Source: Diphasiastrum complanatum (lineage: Eukaryota > Streptophyta > Lycopodiopsida > Lycopodiales > Lycopodiaceae). Taken from it: a stretch of DNA of 64,000 nt. Shown here in pieces: positions 23,501 to 34,706 of the stretch. Where the stretch lies: assembly GCA_029204225.1 (NCBI GenBank), contig CM055107.1, positions 5,588,900 to 5,652,899 of the forward strand, read 5' to 3'. Under the pieces are notes generated by a model, which had not been told where the DNA came from, made no database searches, and was given only the letters and a program-made list of their open reading frames with translations. The position numbers and the translations under genes are program-made. How positions within the stretch are numbered: the stretch's first letter is position 1; the number at the start of each line of letters is the position of its first letter.

Positions 23501-24535
23501 TGATAGAGAATGGTTTCATTCCAGACTCAGCAGACTCGAATGTTTACTTCAAATCTATATCAGAATACTTCATCATCATCACTCTCTACGTAGATGATAC
23601 ACTCTTATTCAGTAATAATCTGAATCTGATGAAGGATACAAAGTGCATGTTGGCCCAAGAATACAAGATGACTAACATCAATGAGATTGACCCAGCAGAC
23701 TGATCTTTATCAGTCAACAACGATATCTCAACAACGTGTTGGAAAAGTATGGAATGGCCAACTACAAACCCAGTCACTTTTCACTCGATCCTGGACTAAA
23801 ACTATCAAAGGAACAATCTCCTCAAACTTAGGCAAAAAAGGAGAAGATGAAGCGCTACCCGTTTCAATCCATCATCGGCTCACTGATGTACGCAATGATC
23901 TGCACGCGACCAAACCTTGCATATTCGATCAGTACACTCAGCCAGTTCTTGTCAAATCCAAGGATAGCTCATTGGAAAGCGCTAACAAAGGTCATGAAGT
24001 ACATTCAAGCAATGACAACTCTTGGCATCTGCTATGGAGGCAGCCAAACTGCCAATATCCTTGAAGCCTACACAGATGCGGATTGGGCAGGAGATGTCGA
24101 CACCAGAAAATCAGCCTCTAGATTTGTATTTTTATACAACCAAGGCCCAATCTCATGGAACAGCTAGAAGCAGACCTCAGTTGCATTATCATCAACAGAA
24201 TCCGCATACATAGCTGGCACAAATGCAATCAAAGAGGCGATCTGGCTTAGGCAACTGCTTGCAGACCTCAATCTTGCACAACTACTTCCTACAACAATCT
24301 ATTGTGACAATCAAAGCACAATAGCGTTATCTCTAAATCCGAGATTTCACTCTCGAAGCAAACATATAGAAATCAGGTATCACTACCTTAGTGAAAAAGT
24401 GCACAATAAGGAAGTAGAATTGATTTTCTGCAGAACAAATTACATGGCAGCAGATTACTTCACAAAGGCTCTATCAAAGGAGCAACATTTCAGATTTAAC
24501 GATATGTTAAATCTGAAGATCAACATTTTTCAGGA
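23485..24535 (+). pseudogene. Copia-3 RT C-terminal part and RNase H
   Basis: RT begins only at the residues before YVDD (INAFLIENGF), followed by ITLYVDDTLLFSNN. The whole N-terminal half of RT is deleted. After frameshifts come YPFQSIIGSLMYAMICTRPN and LEAYTDADWAGDVDTRKSAS of RNase H, and the last part is in pieces up to the LTR (QSTIALSLNPRFHSRSKH, and FTKAL). Confidence 0.8.
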
Positions 24536-24540
24536 TCCAC

Positions 24541-24552
24541 ATTAAGGGGGAG
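24541..24552 (+). promoter_or_regulatory. Copia-3 polypurine tract
   Basis: ATTAAGGGGGAG immediately before the 3' LTR, the plus-strand primer for reverse transcription. Confidence 0.9.
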
Positions 24553-25274
24553 TGTTAGATTTCTTATGCTCACCCTTAAACAAATCGTTCAAGTAAGGAG
24601 CATCCTAAAAAACCAAAGGCCGACAACATTTTTGTTTTTTTTGGCCTTCACATTTTTTCCCTTTGAGATTTTCTCTGTCTTAGAAATCATTTTAAGGCAC
24701 CTTCGTCTTTTTCGCCTTTTTCGCTCCTTAGCAAAAAATGCGACACACTGGCCAAGTGGCCAAAATACCTTGGATATCATTTTTAAGGCACCTTCATCTT
24801 TTTCATCTTTTTGGCTCCATAGTGAAAAATGCGACACACTGTCCAAGTGGCCAGAATACCTTAAAAATCATTTTTAAGGCACCTTCACCTTTTTCGCTCC
24901 ATAGCGAAAAATGCGACAAGGCTGGCCAAGTGGCCAGAATACCTTAGAAATCATTTTAAGGCACTTTTGTCTTTTTCACATTTTTGCTAATCGACTTCGC
25001 CAATGGATGAGTATCCCTAAAACAGTTGGACAAACAAATATCCCAAAGGCAGTTGACGGTTACCAACTTTTGTACATATGCAAAGACTGGCATAAATAGT
25101 CTTAAAGGCTTGTAAGATATTTCCTCTCTTGTAAATCTCTATATTAGCTGAAACAAGCTATGTAAGTGTTAATTTTTGGAATTTCTCTTTTCCAATCAGA
25201 GTTATCTATAGCCAGCGTTATTACGCTCAACAAGCTAGAGTTTTTACTTCAAGCCATTGTACTCACTGTTGATA
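24553..25274 (+). repeat. Copia-3 3' LTR, left part
   Basis: It matches the 5' LTR from TGTTAGATTTC to TACTCACTGTTGATA, including the minisatellite, then breaks. The LTR end reappears at 39691-39773. Confidence 0.9.
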
Positions 25275-25333
25275 CTAATTGATCTCCACCAAGCTCCAAT
25301 GAAAAGCACCACTTCTCCAAGCTTGTAAACTTT

Positions 25334-25903
25334 GCTCTGATATCACTATAAGAGAAGCTCCTTAGATCCTGCTTACAAAACACAAACACAATGGATAACA
25401 CACTATGGAGAAACCACCCAACCAAGTAGAAGCATCTAATCAAACTCTAGAAGCTTCACCCCCAAGCCAAGGAACAAGAAACATGAATATAGAGTGAGAT
25501 CTTGGTAATGAATGAATGACCACAATGAGGAGTAGGGCGAGTTTGGCCTCCATATATAGAGCCAAAATCATCCTGGGCACATAGCCATGCATAGCGCTAA
25601 GTTCCCTATACATAGATTCATCTAGAATAGAGTCCTAAGCATGGACCAACTATTCACAGAATTGCTATTGATAACTCTACACATGCATCCACTGTCTCGT
25701 ACCTTGTCTAAACTCCATTTAGCGTGTTCTGGGCCTCACAAGGATATTAGTTACTTCTGGGTCACGTCCAATATAACGTGGCATAACTAACATCTTGTTT
25801 CACTGGAGTACTATGTATCCAAGACTAGGAGTATATTGTATCCTATATGTACTGAACAAGAAGTACGAAGTGAGGACAACTGCATCAGTCATGCACCTAC
25901 ACA
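25334..25903 (-). repeat. Minus-strand Copia LTR with degenerate primer site
   Basis: Plus-strand GCTCTGATATCA (25334-25345) is the reverse complement of TGATATCAGAGC, a primer site with one change. To its right the minus strand has LTR features: a TATA box (CTATATATGG, about 25551-25560) and residues such as GGTTGGGTGGTTT shared with the LTR ending at 60512. The LTR start (TGTGTAGGTGC near 25903) is tentative. Its internal region is missing beyond about 60 bp. Confidence 0.5.
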
Positions 25904-25927
25904 ATTAGCTACGAAGCTTGTGATGGC

Positions 25928-26493
25928 ATGTTGAACGAGTTGGATCAGCATGTTGAGAAGATCATAACGATCTTTGCTCAACTTTCTACATCTAGACAAG
26001 AGCACCAGGTCTCGACACCGCAGCAACTGATGTACTTCATGAAATCTCTACCTACATCCTATCAGCTGCTGAGAATACTCATCTTGAGCTTACTTGAGAT
26101 GACATTCGAAAGAGTTGTTAGTCTTGTTGCAGATGAAAGACTGATGAGAGATGAATGAGAAGCAAATAGTGATTAGGAGAAGGCCCTCTTTACAGAGAAA
26201 AGAATAAAAACAAAAGTAAGCGCAAGTTTGACAAGACTCAAACAAAGTCTTTGACAACAGGGAGCTACAACAAACAAACATCTACCTATGATCATTGTCA
26301 CAAATCGAGACACACAGCAGAAAGCTGCTGGTTCAACCCAACAATGCCTTGCATGCACTACAATAAGAAAGGGCATTCAGCATATGAATGCATGTACAAC
26401 TCAAAAGGAAAGCACAAAGCAGAAAAATCCAATGTTGTAGAATCGTCGAAGGATCTTGAGAAGAGCGATGAAGCCTTCACGATAATTTGGTGA
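25928..26493 (+). pseudogene. Copy B gag with decayed zinc knuckles
   Basis: The first frame (25928-26158) is the C-terminal half of a UBN2-type Copia gag (LMYFMKSLPTSYQLL, FERVVSLVADERL). After stops, 26251-26493 holds two CX2CX4HX4C-like knuckles, each lacking one Cys: YDHCHKSRHTAESC (first Cys is Tyr) and CMHYNKKGHSAYEC (second Cys is Tyr). Both changes are consistent with G-to-A transitions. Confidence 0.8.
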
Positions 26494-26520
26494 GGCTTCA
26501 ACTAGAGTCTTGTTCAACTA

Positions 26521-26770
26521 TAACCTAAGGTTGATTACCTTAGTGTACATGAAGATTTTTGCTTTGCATATGTTTTCTTGAAAACAACAAAGGAAGGTGA
26601 TCCAAGTTTATGGATCATGGTTGGAGGCTTATCCACCAAGGAGGCCTACAAAGCTTTTATGCTCTTTGTCTCAAAGGTGATTGAGAATAGAGAGATTATA
26701 TTTGTTGAAGATCAACATTCAACCCTGAAAGTGGCCGAGGTCAAGGCATCTCAAATTGTATCGCAAATCA
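26521..26770 (+). pseudogene. Copy B integrase C-terminal remnant
   Basis: DNA at 26521-26580 matches the KPKVDHLRVFGC region of Copia-5. The open frame continues with SLWIMVGGLSTKEAYKAFML and VSKVIENREIIFVEDQ, the end of integrase and start of the IN-RT linker. Everything upstream of this in pol is deleted. Confidence 0.8.
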
Positions 26771-27575
26771 TTTCTCTTGAAGATAGTCAAATTGTGATGA
26801 GATCAAGGTCTGAGGCGGAGTATCCTCAACATTTATATTCAAGGGGATATTCAAAATACAAGGTTGAGTCCTTGTGGTTCTTTTTTCATGGTAAAGAGAG
26901 ACAAGTTTTAGGCAGTTTCCACTCCAACATTTTCACTTATGTTTCTCTTCCATTTTTTGATAAACTATCTTGCTTTATTGAGATTTTTGCATCTAAGGCT
27001 ATTCTAGTTTTGAATGATACCTATTGTTTGGAAATATTTCTTGTTATTGATGATTTAATTATGTTAATTCCAAAACATTTTGAAAGCAAGATATTGTATC
27101 ATCAAAAGTTTGCTCTTGGTTTTAGTAAGAGCAAGAATGAGTTTGATGCTCATAGTTTGAAAATTCATGCTTTTACTTGTTTTGAGGCACTTTGTAAACT
27201 TCTCATGAGATTAAGTGAAGCATCCATTCAGGACAATTACATCTTTGAGAAAGTATTAAGCCTCAAAAAGATCAAAATAGAGTTTGATTTCAAGGTTAGA
27301 TCCATTATGGATAAAGTTCATAGTATGTGGATTAGTCAAGCTAGCATGCTTAATCTTGATGATCAATTTTATTGACCATGCTTTGGTCTTTATGATCATG
27401 ATCATGGAAGCCTAGGATTTCTCAACTTATGGTGCAGCCATCTTCATGCAAATGGATTTTTCAAATTAAAGATCTTCATCAAGCATGGAGGAGGCATATC
27501 AAAATAGTGGCAAATTGGTGGAATACTCTTCAACGGTATTGGCAAGAGATTTCTACCAAAGAGATCTTATCTTGG
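26770..27575 (+). CDS. ORFX copy B (unknown cargo ORF, most intact copy)
   Basis: A continuous frame from 26578 to 27375 runs from the integrase remnant through the linker into ORFX. Blocks shared with other copies are PQHLYSRG, ESLWFFFHGKERQ, KLSCFIEIF, KILYHQKFALGFSKSKN, CKLLMRLSEAS, EKVLSLKKIKIEFDFKV and SMWISQASMLNL. After the TGA at 27373-27375 a shifted frame still matches copies A and C: WKPRISQLMVQPSSCK, HQAWRRHIKI and a terminal LSWIW before the stop near 27580, so the original product was probably about 65 codons longer. No signal peptide, membrane helix, zinc site or enzyme motif is recognised. It ends about 150 bp before the polypurine tract. Confidence 0.65.
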
Positions 27576-27729
27576 ATATGGTAAGGGTGCTACTATGATG
27601 GATTCTTTGAATGATCTTCACTTCATATGCAAAACAAAGAATCCACACAAAAAGTTGCTTCATCAAGCAAAGGACCCAACCTTGGAATGATTCCAAGATC
27701 AATGTTCAAGTCAATATAGATAACTTTTT

Positions 27730-27737
27730 AGGAGGAG
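27730..27737 (+). promoter_or_regulatory. Copy B polypurine tract
   Basis: AGGAGGAG directly before TGTTGAAAAT of the 3' LTR. Confidence 0.8.
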
Positions 27738-28036
27738 TGTTGAAAATAAAAAAGCCATAGAGTCTTGACTTTTGGGGTTGATGAAGATTTACATCATGCA
27801 TGTAGTGTTACAACTTGAAAATGCCGAAATTGGCCTAGTAGAAACTCGAGCTAGGATACATGCATAAAGATTAGTTTGTCATATGTAACATGCGTTTAGA
27901 TCATGAAATGGCCAAATTTGGGCTTGTAGAAACTCGAGGTACTCCACATGAATAATGTCCGAGTTGTCAAATGTGACATGCAAGGCATGTAAAAGTTTCA
28001 ATGGACACATGCAAGAGAATTTGTTGTGTAAAAATA
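27738..28036 (+). repeat. Copy B 3' LTR, start only
   Basis: It starts TGTTGAAAATAAAAAAG; further on, GTAGAAACTCGAGCTA and GACATGCAAGGCATG recur in the LTRs at 6369 and 54282. It is cut by the Gypsy-1 5' LTR. Confidence 0.8.
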
Positions 28037-28649
28037 ATTAGTTACAAGTCAATAAAAAGACTTTAGGCCTTTTTGTGGGACTTTTAATGTCGCAGGGCCT
28101 AAATGTCAAGTTAGTGAATAAAGTTGGATTTCCCTCCAAATTGGATGGTTTTCGCTCTTTTTTAAATTTGAATAATTAGAGAGGCAAAAATGGACCAATA
28201 GGATTCAGAGGCCAGGGTCCTCCTCTCTATTATATAAAGGGACCAACTCAAGTTCCTACACATGTTCATTTCCTCATTTCAATAAAGCAGATTGGTTCTC
28301 TTCAGGAATGGATTGATGAATGTCCTTGCTCTCTATCACTTTTCCTCCATCTCTCATGCTTTCTTTGGATTTGCTAATTGTTGGATCTGAATGTTATTGG
28401 GATTGTGTGTTATTATACTTTTTATGAGAGAGAAAGGGTAATCTATCTTTGTTGTGGATTGTAGTGTTAATGGATCGTAGGGTTAATGGATGTTAGAGTT
28501 AGATGTGAATTCTCCATTCATGATTGAAATTTGAACTATACTATCGCTCTCATGGGAACGAACCTACGCGTGACAACTAACTTCGTCTCTTTGATGCTAG
28601 ATTGACTAGATCTTGGATTCAGATTAGGCAAGGAAAGAAATCCACTACA
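28037..28649 (+). repeat. Gypsy-1 5' LTR (5'-truncated)
   Basis: Matches 39080-39690 in the 3' LTR. TATA box TATATAAAGG at 28231-28240, followed by the putative transcript start region. It ends CCACTACA. Confidence 0.9.
28231..28240 (+). promoter_or_regulatory. Gypsy-1 LTR TATA box
   Basis: TATATAAAGG in the 5' LTR; the 3' LTR has the mutated form TATAAAAAGG near 39275. Confidence 0.7.
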
Positions 28650-28653
28650 ATTT

Positions 28654-28671
28654 TGGCGTTGTTGCCGGGGA
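28654..28671 (+). promoter_or_regulatory. Gypsy-1 primer binding site (tRNA-Asp-like)
   Basis: TGGCGTTGTTGCCGGGGA differs by two bases from the complement of the plant tRNA-Asp 3' end, which is typical of Tat and Athila elements. Confidence 0.8.
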
Positions 28672-28979
28672 GCTACGCCAATTTTTTAGTTTGCAGCATG
28701 TTTGTTGGATGGTTAGCTTGCATTAGGCATCTTGTCGTGGCATGAAGTGTTAGATCTGTATTCAGGATTAGTTTGGGAGTGATTTTGCTTGATTTGAGTG
28801 GATTTTCTTGTTTGAAATCTAATTTGATTGTAAAATAGAGAAATCTATTCAAATCACCAATCTTAAGATCCATTTGGATCTGAGATATCATAAAAAACAA
28901 CAAAAATCGATCAAATCTGCAAGATTTTGGTCAAAAAGAGACAAAAATCATTATCAGAGCTGATAACTTTTTACTCTCT

Positions 28980-29625
28980 TTTAGGAAACCTTTGCCGAGT
29001 TGCAGACACCTTTGGTTTTGATCATAGAACCTTCAGTTTGAAGGGCAAAGATTAATTCCAAGCAGATTTATAGAAACATCAGAAAAACTGTCAAAAAACA
29101 CCAAAAAATCACCAAAACCCTAAAAATACAAAAAAAGAACCTTCGTCCGATTGATTGTGCATAGGTATGATTTAGATCTATCTACTATCAGGTCGACGAA
29201 GAATAATACCAAAAATAAGATCAGTTGTCATATTGCCATATTTTTTTTTTCTTCAAAAAAGTCATTTTTTTGTAAAAATATTAGTATTACTCTTGATCCT
29301 TCGCCAAAACCTTCGCCGAGTTTCCAAAACATTCTATTTATAATAAAATACTATTTTTGAGTTCGACGAAGATTCTTTTTGTCCAGATCATAGAAAATCT
29401 TGATTTTTACCCTTGCCCAACTACAGAAACTATATTTTCTTGTGTCAGAAACCTTCGCCCAATTTTTCATATTTTTATCCGTGTCAGATATTTCATCTGA
29501 GAGGTCAATGAAGGTTATTACTCGAGAAATTGTCAAATAAGTTGATCAGAGAGTTTTCTCCCAAAATAGCACTGTTGAATCTTCACCGAACCAATCTTCA
29601 CCTAGAGAACCTTCGCCAGTCCTAT
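28980..29625 (+). repeat. Dispersed CCTTCGCC motif cluster in Gypsy-1 leader
   Basis: About ten variants of the motif ACCTTCGCCGAG or its complement occur at irregular spacing (for example 28988, 29137, 29298, 29309, 29450 and 29607; reverse orientation near 29191 and 29361). A second cluster precedes the extra ORF at 34926-35275. Confidence 0.75.
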
Positions 29626-29758
29626 TTTTAGTAACTGATTTTCTAGATCAACTCTCTATCAAAATTTGGATCAAATCTGATATATTCTGATTTGGATTCT
29701 GAAATTTTTTTCATTTTTGAGAAGTATCGATTGATTGAATGCCAACGCTACTACATAA

Positions 29759-30560
29759 ATGATGCTCAATGAGTTTGAGAAACTTGGGAAGAACCAGCAA
29801 AAACAGATGGAAAAGTTGGAGTCGCAATTTAATGAGAAGATCAAAACATTGAAAGATTTCCACGGAAAAGCGAACAAGGAGTCTGAGAAGTTTGTGAAGA
29901 CTTTTCCTACTAGGGAAAATGTCTGGTGTTCTATTTGCACAAGAAATCACACAGTGAATGAGTGTCCTCAATTGAAAAAACAAATGGAAATCAGTGTTTG
30001 CCATTTGTGTAATTCGCTTGATCATGAGACTGCTATTTGCAACTTCAACCCTCGGATAATTCAGCAACGGTATGCCCAAATGGGATATCGAGAACCACAG
30101 TATGGAGGAAATCCAGCAGCAAGACCTCGACAATCTGCTCTTGGATACCCGAAACGTTTAGCCTTACCTGCCCCACCAAAGCCCTCCGCTCCTCCTACTA
30201 ATTTGATGGAACCAGAACCGTACATAAGTGCTGAGCAATGGAACTATGGTATTGATCAAGAAGGTGGATCTTCTATTTAGTATGCTATTTATGCTGCAGC
30301 TCAACAACAAGCCTCTAGAAATTGGACCAGAGCACCACTTGGATGTTTTGCCTGTGGAAAAAATCACAGAGTTGCAGAATGTCCAAATGAAGAAAAATTT
30401 GTATCATTTTGTCGTGACTGTGGTTATGGGCATTGCTATAAAGACTGTCCAGCAAGACCGAAGCCACCACCAGCTACAACTCTTGTAAATTTGATAACAA
30501 TCAAGCGAAGACCACTAGCTCAAAATAAACCAAGTGCATCTTTGATGGTGGTCACCAGAG
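29759..30560 (+). pseudogene. Gypsy-1 gag C-terminal part with four zinc knuckles
   Basis: It opens with a short charged helical stretch (KLGKNQQKQMEKLES), then CSICTRNHTVNECP and CHLCNSLDHETAIC. After a proline-rich spacer and a TAG at 30278, a shifted or interrupted frame has CFACGKNHRVAEC and CRDCGYGHCYKDC. Four CX2CX3-4HX4C knuckles are more than the usual one or two for Gypsy gag. The capsid part upstream of 29759 was not recognised. Confidence 0.75.
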
Positions 30561-31079
30561 CATAGAAGCAGAAAGAATCAGTCGTGGATCCAGTACATGC
30601 TGATTCTATACCATTGAACGATACACCAACAACATCGGGAGTCTATCCAAATCTTCATGCAGAAAAACAAAGATATCAGGATATGAGGTAGTGGATTAAA
30701 CATCTACAAGAAGAAGAGGAGCTTGAAGCTGCTAAAGCAATAGTAGAAGTTCGTTCTTCACCATTGCAACCACCAAGAAATTCACGTACAAATATGAATG
30801 ATCAGTTGCATCATGAAGAACCCTTCAAGATGATTGAACCGGAAGCACCGAACAAAACTTCTCATGAATATTTTGTCTAGCAAGATCAATATTTCATTGG
30901 GAGAGTTCCTGAAGTTGGTGCCAAAAGTAAAAGAAGTTTTAGCGCAAAAGCTAGCTCAAGAAGAACCAGAAGTCCATCAAGAGCCACTTTTTTGTGCTAG
31001 ATTTGAAGAATCTAATGAAGTACTCCATGTTGGAGCCGCTTAGGAAAGTGAACAAAAGAATATCACTCTACCGATACAG

Positions 31080-31460
31080 CTTAGACAATTTTCTAAGGAA
31101 GCAGCTGTGATAGATGGCGGTTCAGGAGTTAACTTGATTTCTATAAAGCTATGTGCAAAATGGGGCCTTACAAAGATCAAGCCTACTACTTTTGCCATTA
31201 AGCTAACTGATCAAACAATAGTTCGTCCGCGAGGAATGGTTGAAGATATACCTGTCAAAATTGCGGGAGTACAGTTCGTCATTACTTTCGTAGAAATGGA
31301 CTTACCAGAAGCACCAAATGTCTACTGAGTCCTATTGGAACGTCCATGGTTACGAGTTGCGCAAGTAATTCATAATTGAGGTACCGAGAAAATCACTTTT
31401 GAAAATCGTGAACGTGCAGTCAAAGTTGATCTACAACTTGGACTATCAAACCAGTGGTTT
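31080..31460 (+). pseudogene. Gypsy-1 aspartic protease
   Basis: AAVIDGGSGVNLISIKLCAKWG contains the active-site region (Asp-Gly-Gly-Ser instead of Asp-Ser/Thr-Gly). DIPVKIAGVQFVITFV and, after a stop at 31326, VLLERPWLRVAQ follow. A related fragment at 46515-46755 keeps VLLGRPWLRTAQ. Confidence 0.75.
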
Positions 31461-31753
31461 GGAAAGAAGATGAGGATTCCTCAACAACGGATCATACTTG
31501 TGACCATCTAGACAAAAATTTGGGAGTTCATTACGATTTTAAGATGGATACTGTTAACTGGAATGAAGCTCTTGCAATGATTGATTGTACAGTAGGATAT
31601 ATGTGTCAACAAGATAGTCAGTCAGATTTGAGCGAGATTTCCTTATTAGATCGAATTTTGGATACACCAATCATGTTTCCACTGAATGTGCTGAATGTAG
31701 TCTGAATATCAACGTAACCTATACCAGATCTGATTGAAGATGATCTCATACAT

Positions 31754-33210
31754 GTGAGTCATGCCTTGACTTATGATGACAATGCAGAACTTACGGATGA
31801 GCAGATTCTCAATCATATGGATCCGACCAGATTTGGAGTGCGTAATGTTCCTGATGAACCAACAACAAAACCGCCTAAAGCAGTTATATTGAAGGAAGAT
31901 AGGATCACAGGATCGATGACGAAGAAACAAGCTAAGCAACATTATAATACGATCCTGAAATGGGAAAATCCTCCTCAAAAGATTGATTCAACGAATGTGC
32001 CACCCTTACTAGATAAAGGCAACGGAAAAGTTGAGGATGATTCTACAAGTCAGAATTCTAGCAAGACATCATCGTCTCGGAAGTCATCACCTCCACGATC
32101 AATTCCTACTAAGAAGGCTAAGCGAAGATCTCAGACAAGTCCTTTCGAAAAGGAACAAGCAAATGTCATTCAGCATGATATGCCCGAGCATTTTAAACGT
32201 TATACATTGGATGATGTGGTTATCATATTACCTAAAGCACATCATGAACCTGAAGAACACGTGCCAGAATCGAAAGAGGTTTACGATGGCCCAGCTAGGA
32301 CGTAGCCAATGAATCTTGCTGAACCAGGAGAACCAGAAAAGATTGTACAAGTTGGATCACAACTTACTCCTGAACAGTATCAAGCACTCCGCATGTTACT
32401 TATTAAGTATCAAGATTGCTTTGCATGGACATATCAAAATCTAAAGGGTATTCTGACATCAGTGATTGAACACACCATACCTTTAGTACCTGATGCAGTT
32501 CCAAAGGTTACAAAGTTCTATGTTGCAAACCTAATAAAAAAAGAACTTCAAAGATTGCTTGACGCCGATTTCATTTATGATATCGAGCATACCGAATGGA
32601 TCTCGCAGATTGTCATTGTTCCTAAGAAGAATGGGAAATTGCGAATCTGTGTGAATCTCAAAGCACTGAACAAAGTGACGTGAAAGGATCACTTTCTGTT
32701 ACCTTTTATTGAAAGCATTTTGGATCGTTTGCTGGAGCAGATGCTTATAGTTTCTTGGATGGATTTAGTGGTTACAACCAGGTTAAGATTGCACCTGCCG
32801 ATCGTCACAAAACTGCCTTTGCAACAGAATGGGACACCTATGTTTACAAAGTAATGTCGTTTGGACTCTGTAATGCACCAAGTTCGTTCCAAGGAGTAAT
32901 GCAATTTTCTTTTAAAGATTATCTACAAAAATTCTTTGAAATTTACTTGGATGACCTGGGAGTCCATAGTACAAATGCAGACCACCTGGATCGATTAGAG
33001 AAAGTATTTGAAAGATGCTACAAAAATCAGATTTTTCTAAATCCAGAAAAATGCCAGATATGGGTTTCCCACGAAGTTGTGCTTGGAGATTTGATATCGA
33101 GACATGGTATTGCCACAGATTATTCTAAGATCAAGATTATTGTGGAATTGCCACCACCAACAACGATTTGTGGAGTTTATGTGTTTATGGGTCGTGCGAA
33201 CTACTATTGA
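31754..33210 (+). pseudogene. Gypsy-1 pre-RT linker and reverse transcriptase
   Basis: The linker (SHALTYDDNAELTDEQILNH, later a Ser/Lys-rich stretch) leads through a TAG at 32303 to RT: CFAWTYQNLKGI, IVIVPKKNGKLRICVNLKA, then a TGA at 32682 and a small deletion. It resumes with WMDGFSGYNQVKIAPADRHK, FGLCNAPSSFQ and the catalytic EIYLDDLGVHS, then LGDLISRHGIATD. All palm-domain motifs are present but in separate frames. Confidence 0.88.
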
Positions 33211-33866
33211 GTTTTTATTATCTTCTTTGTGGATTTAGCACGACCTATATACAAACTGACTATTGTTCCTATTTGGACAGTAGATGCGTTAGAAGCTTTT
33301 GAAAAGTTAAAAAAAGCACTAACTTCAGCACCAATACTGTGTTCTCCAGATTGGACGATAGAATTTCATGTTCATATGGACATGATTATAAGAAAGATTA
33401 TCCTATACGATTTGCAAGCAGACAACTTACAAATCCAGAGAAGAATTATTCAACAACAGAACGTGAAACGTTAGCCATGATTTTTTCTGTTCGAAAATTT
33501 TGTCACTACCTCATGGAAACGCACTTTGTATTTTATACGGATCATCAGCCATTACTTTACTTGGTAAACAAGACGTGCAATACTGGACGTATTGCAAGAT
33601 GGTTATTGTTATTGACTGAATTTGACTTTCGAATTGTGGTTCAAAAGGGCAAGCAACATTACCTAGCCGATCACGTTTCACAAATCGAATCTGCACCAGT
33701 TAACACTGAAGTGGATGATGAATTACCAGATGCTGCATTGTTCTATGTTGAAGCAGTACCTGTGTGGGCAGTGGATATTGTTGAGTACCTGATGCTAGGA
33801 CAACTGAATGACTTCTTGACAAAAGTACAAAAGAGACAATTGATTCATAAGGCTCAACCTTATTGA
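33211..33866 (+). pseudogene. Gypsy-1 RT connection and RNase H
   Basis: ARPIYKLT and FEKLKKALTSAPIL mark the end of RT. After a frameshift near 33400 come FASRQLTNPEKNYSTTERE, ETHFVFYTDHQPLLYLV and LADHVSQIE of RNase H. Confidence 0.85.
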
Positions 33867-33939
33867 TTGCAGGACAATTGTATTGTCGTGGATCAGACAA
33901 TATTCTATGAAGATGTGTTTTATCGCATGAAGTCCCAGA

Positions 33940-34706
33940 TTTAATCATGTTTTCACATGATGGCATGGGTGGAGGACACTTCTCTACAGATATTATTGTT
34001 CGCAAACTTTTGCAATCAGGTTGTTGGTGGCCTACGCTTCATAAAAACACAGAAAAAATTTTATTCAGACATGTGATGTTTGCCAGCGAGCACAACGGCC
34101 TACTCGACAAAATTATGAACCCTTGCATCCGGTTTTATCGCAAGCACCGTTTGAAAAATGGGGACTGGATTATGTTGGTACTATTCATCATGCTGCGCAA
34201 GGATCTCAGGCCCGATACATTATTGTAGCAACTGATTATATGACCAAGTGGGTTGAAGCCAAAGCTGTCAAAGTTGCTGATGCAAAATCTACAGCCAAGT
34301 TTCTGTATGAAAATATTATAATCAGATTTGGATGTCCGATCGAGATTGTCAGTGATCGGGGTTAATCAAACAATAAAGTGTTTACTGGAATATTTTTTTG
34401 TGATACACAGATTTAGCACTCCCTACTATCCCAGAGCGAATGGCCAAGCTAAATCTTTGAATAACATTCTCTACACCATTATGAAAAGGATTTGAAAGCA
34501 GGAGATCTTGCATTGATGTACAAAACCAAGTTGATCAAAGGAAAATTGGAGTTTACCGGTGAAGGCCCGTATAGAGTGAAGGAAATGCTGAACTATGGCG
34601 CAGTAATTCTTGAGCACGTAGATGGAAAATGATTTGATACTCCGATGAATGGCAGCCGATTACGCAAGTTTTGGCAGCCTGCTCCGCCAGTTCAACAAGC
34701 CCCTGA
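33940..34706 (+). pseudogene. Gypsy-1 integrase (catalytic Glu replaced)
   Basis: Zinc-binding region GGGHFSTDIIVRKLLQSGC followed, one frame over, by CDVCQRAQRPTRQNYEPL. The core follows with WGLDYVGTIHHA, IVATDYMTKWVEAKAV and IEIVSDRG, then a stop at 34363. The region NGQAKSLNNIL normally reads NGQAES, so the catalytic Glu is Lys. After a deletion the C-terminal domain resumes: GDLALMYKTKLIKGKLEFT and FDTPMNGSRLRKFW. Confidence 0.85.

Larger units (their letters stand above)
25904..28036 (+). mobile_element. Copy B: RT-less Copia derivative carrying ORFX
   Basis: Order on the plus strand: gag fragment with two zinc knuckles, integrase C-terminal remnant, ORFX, polypurine tract, start of a 3' LTR. 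The 5' LTR is missing and the 3' LTR is cut at 28036 by Gypsy-1. RT and RNase H are absent, with ORFX in their place as in copy A. Confidence 0.8.
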
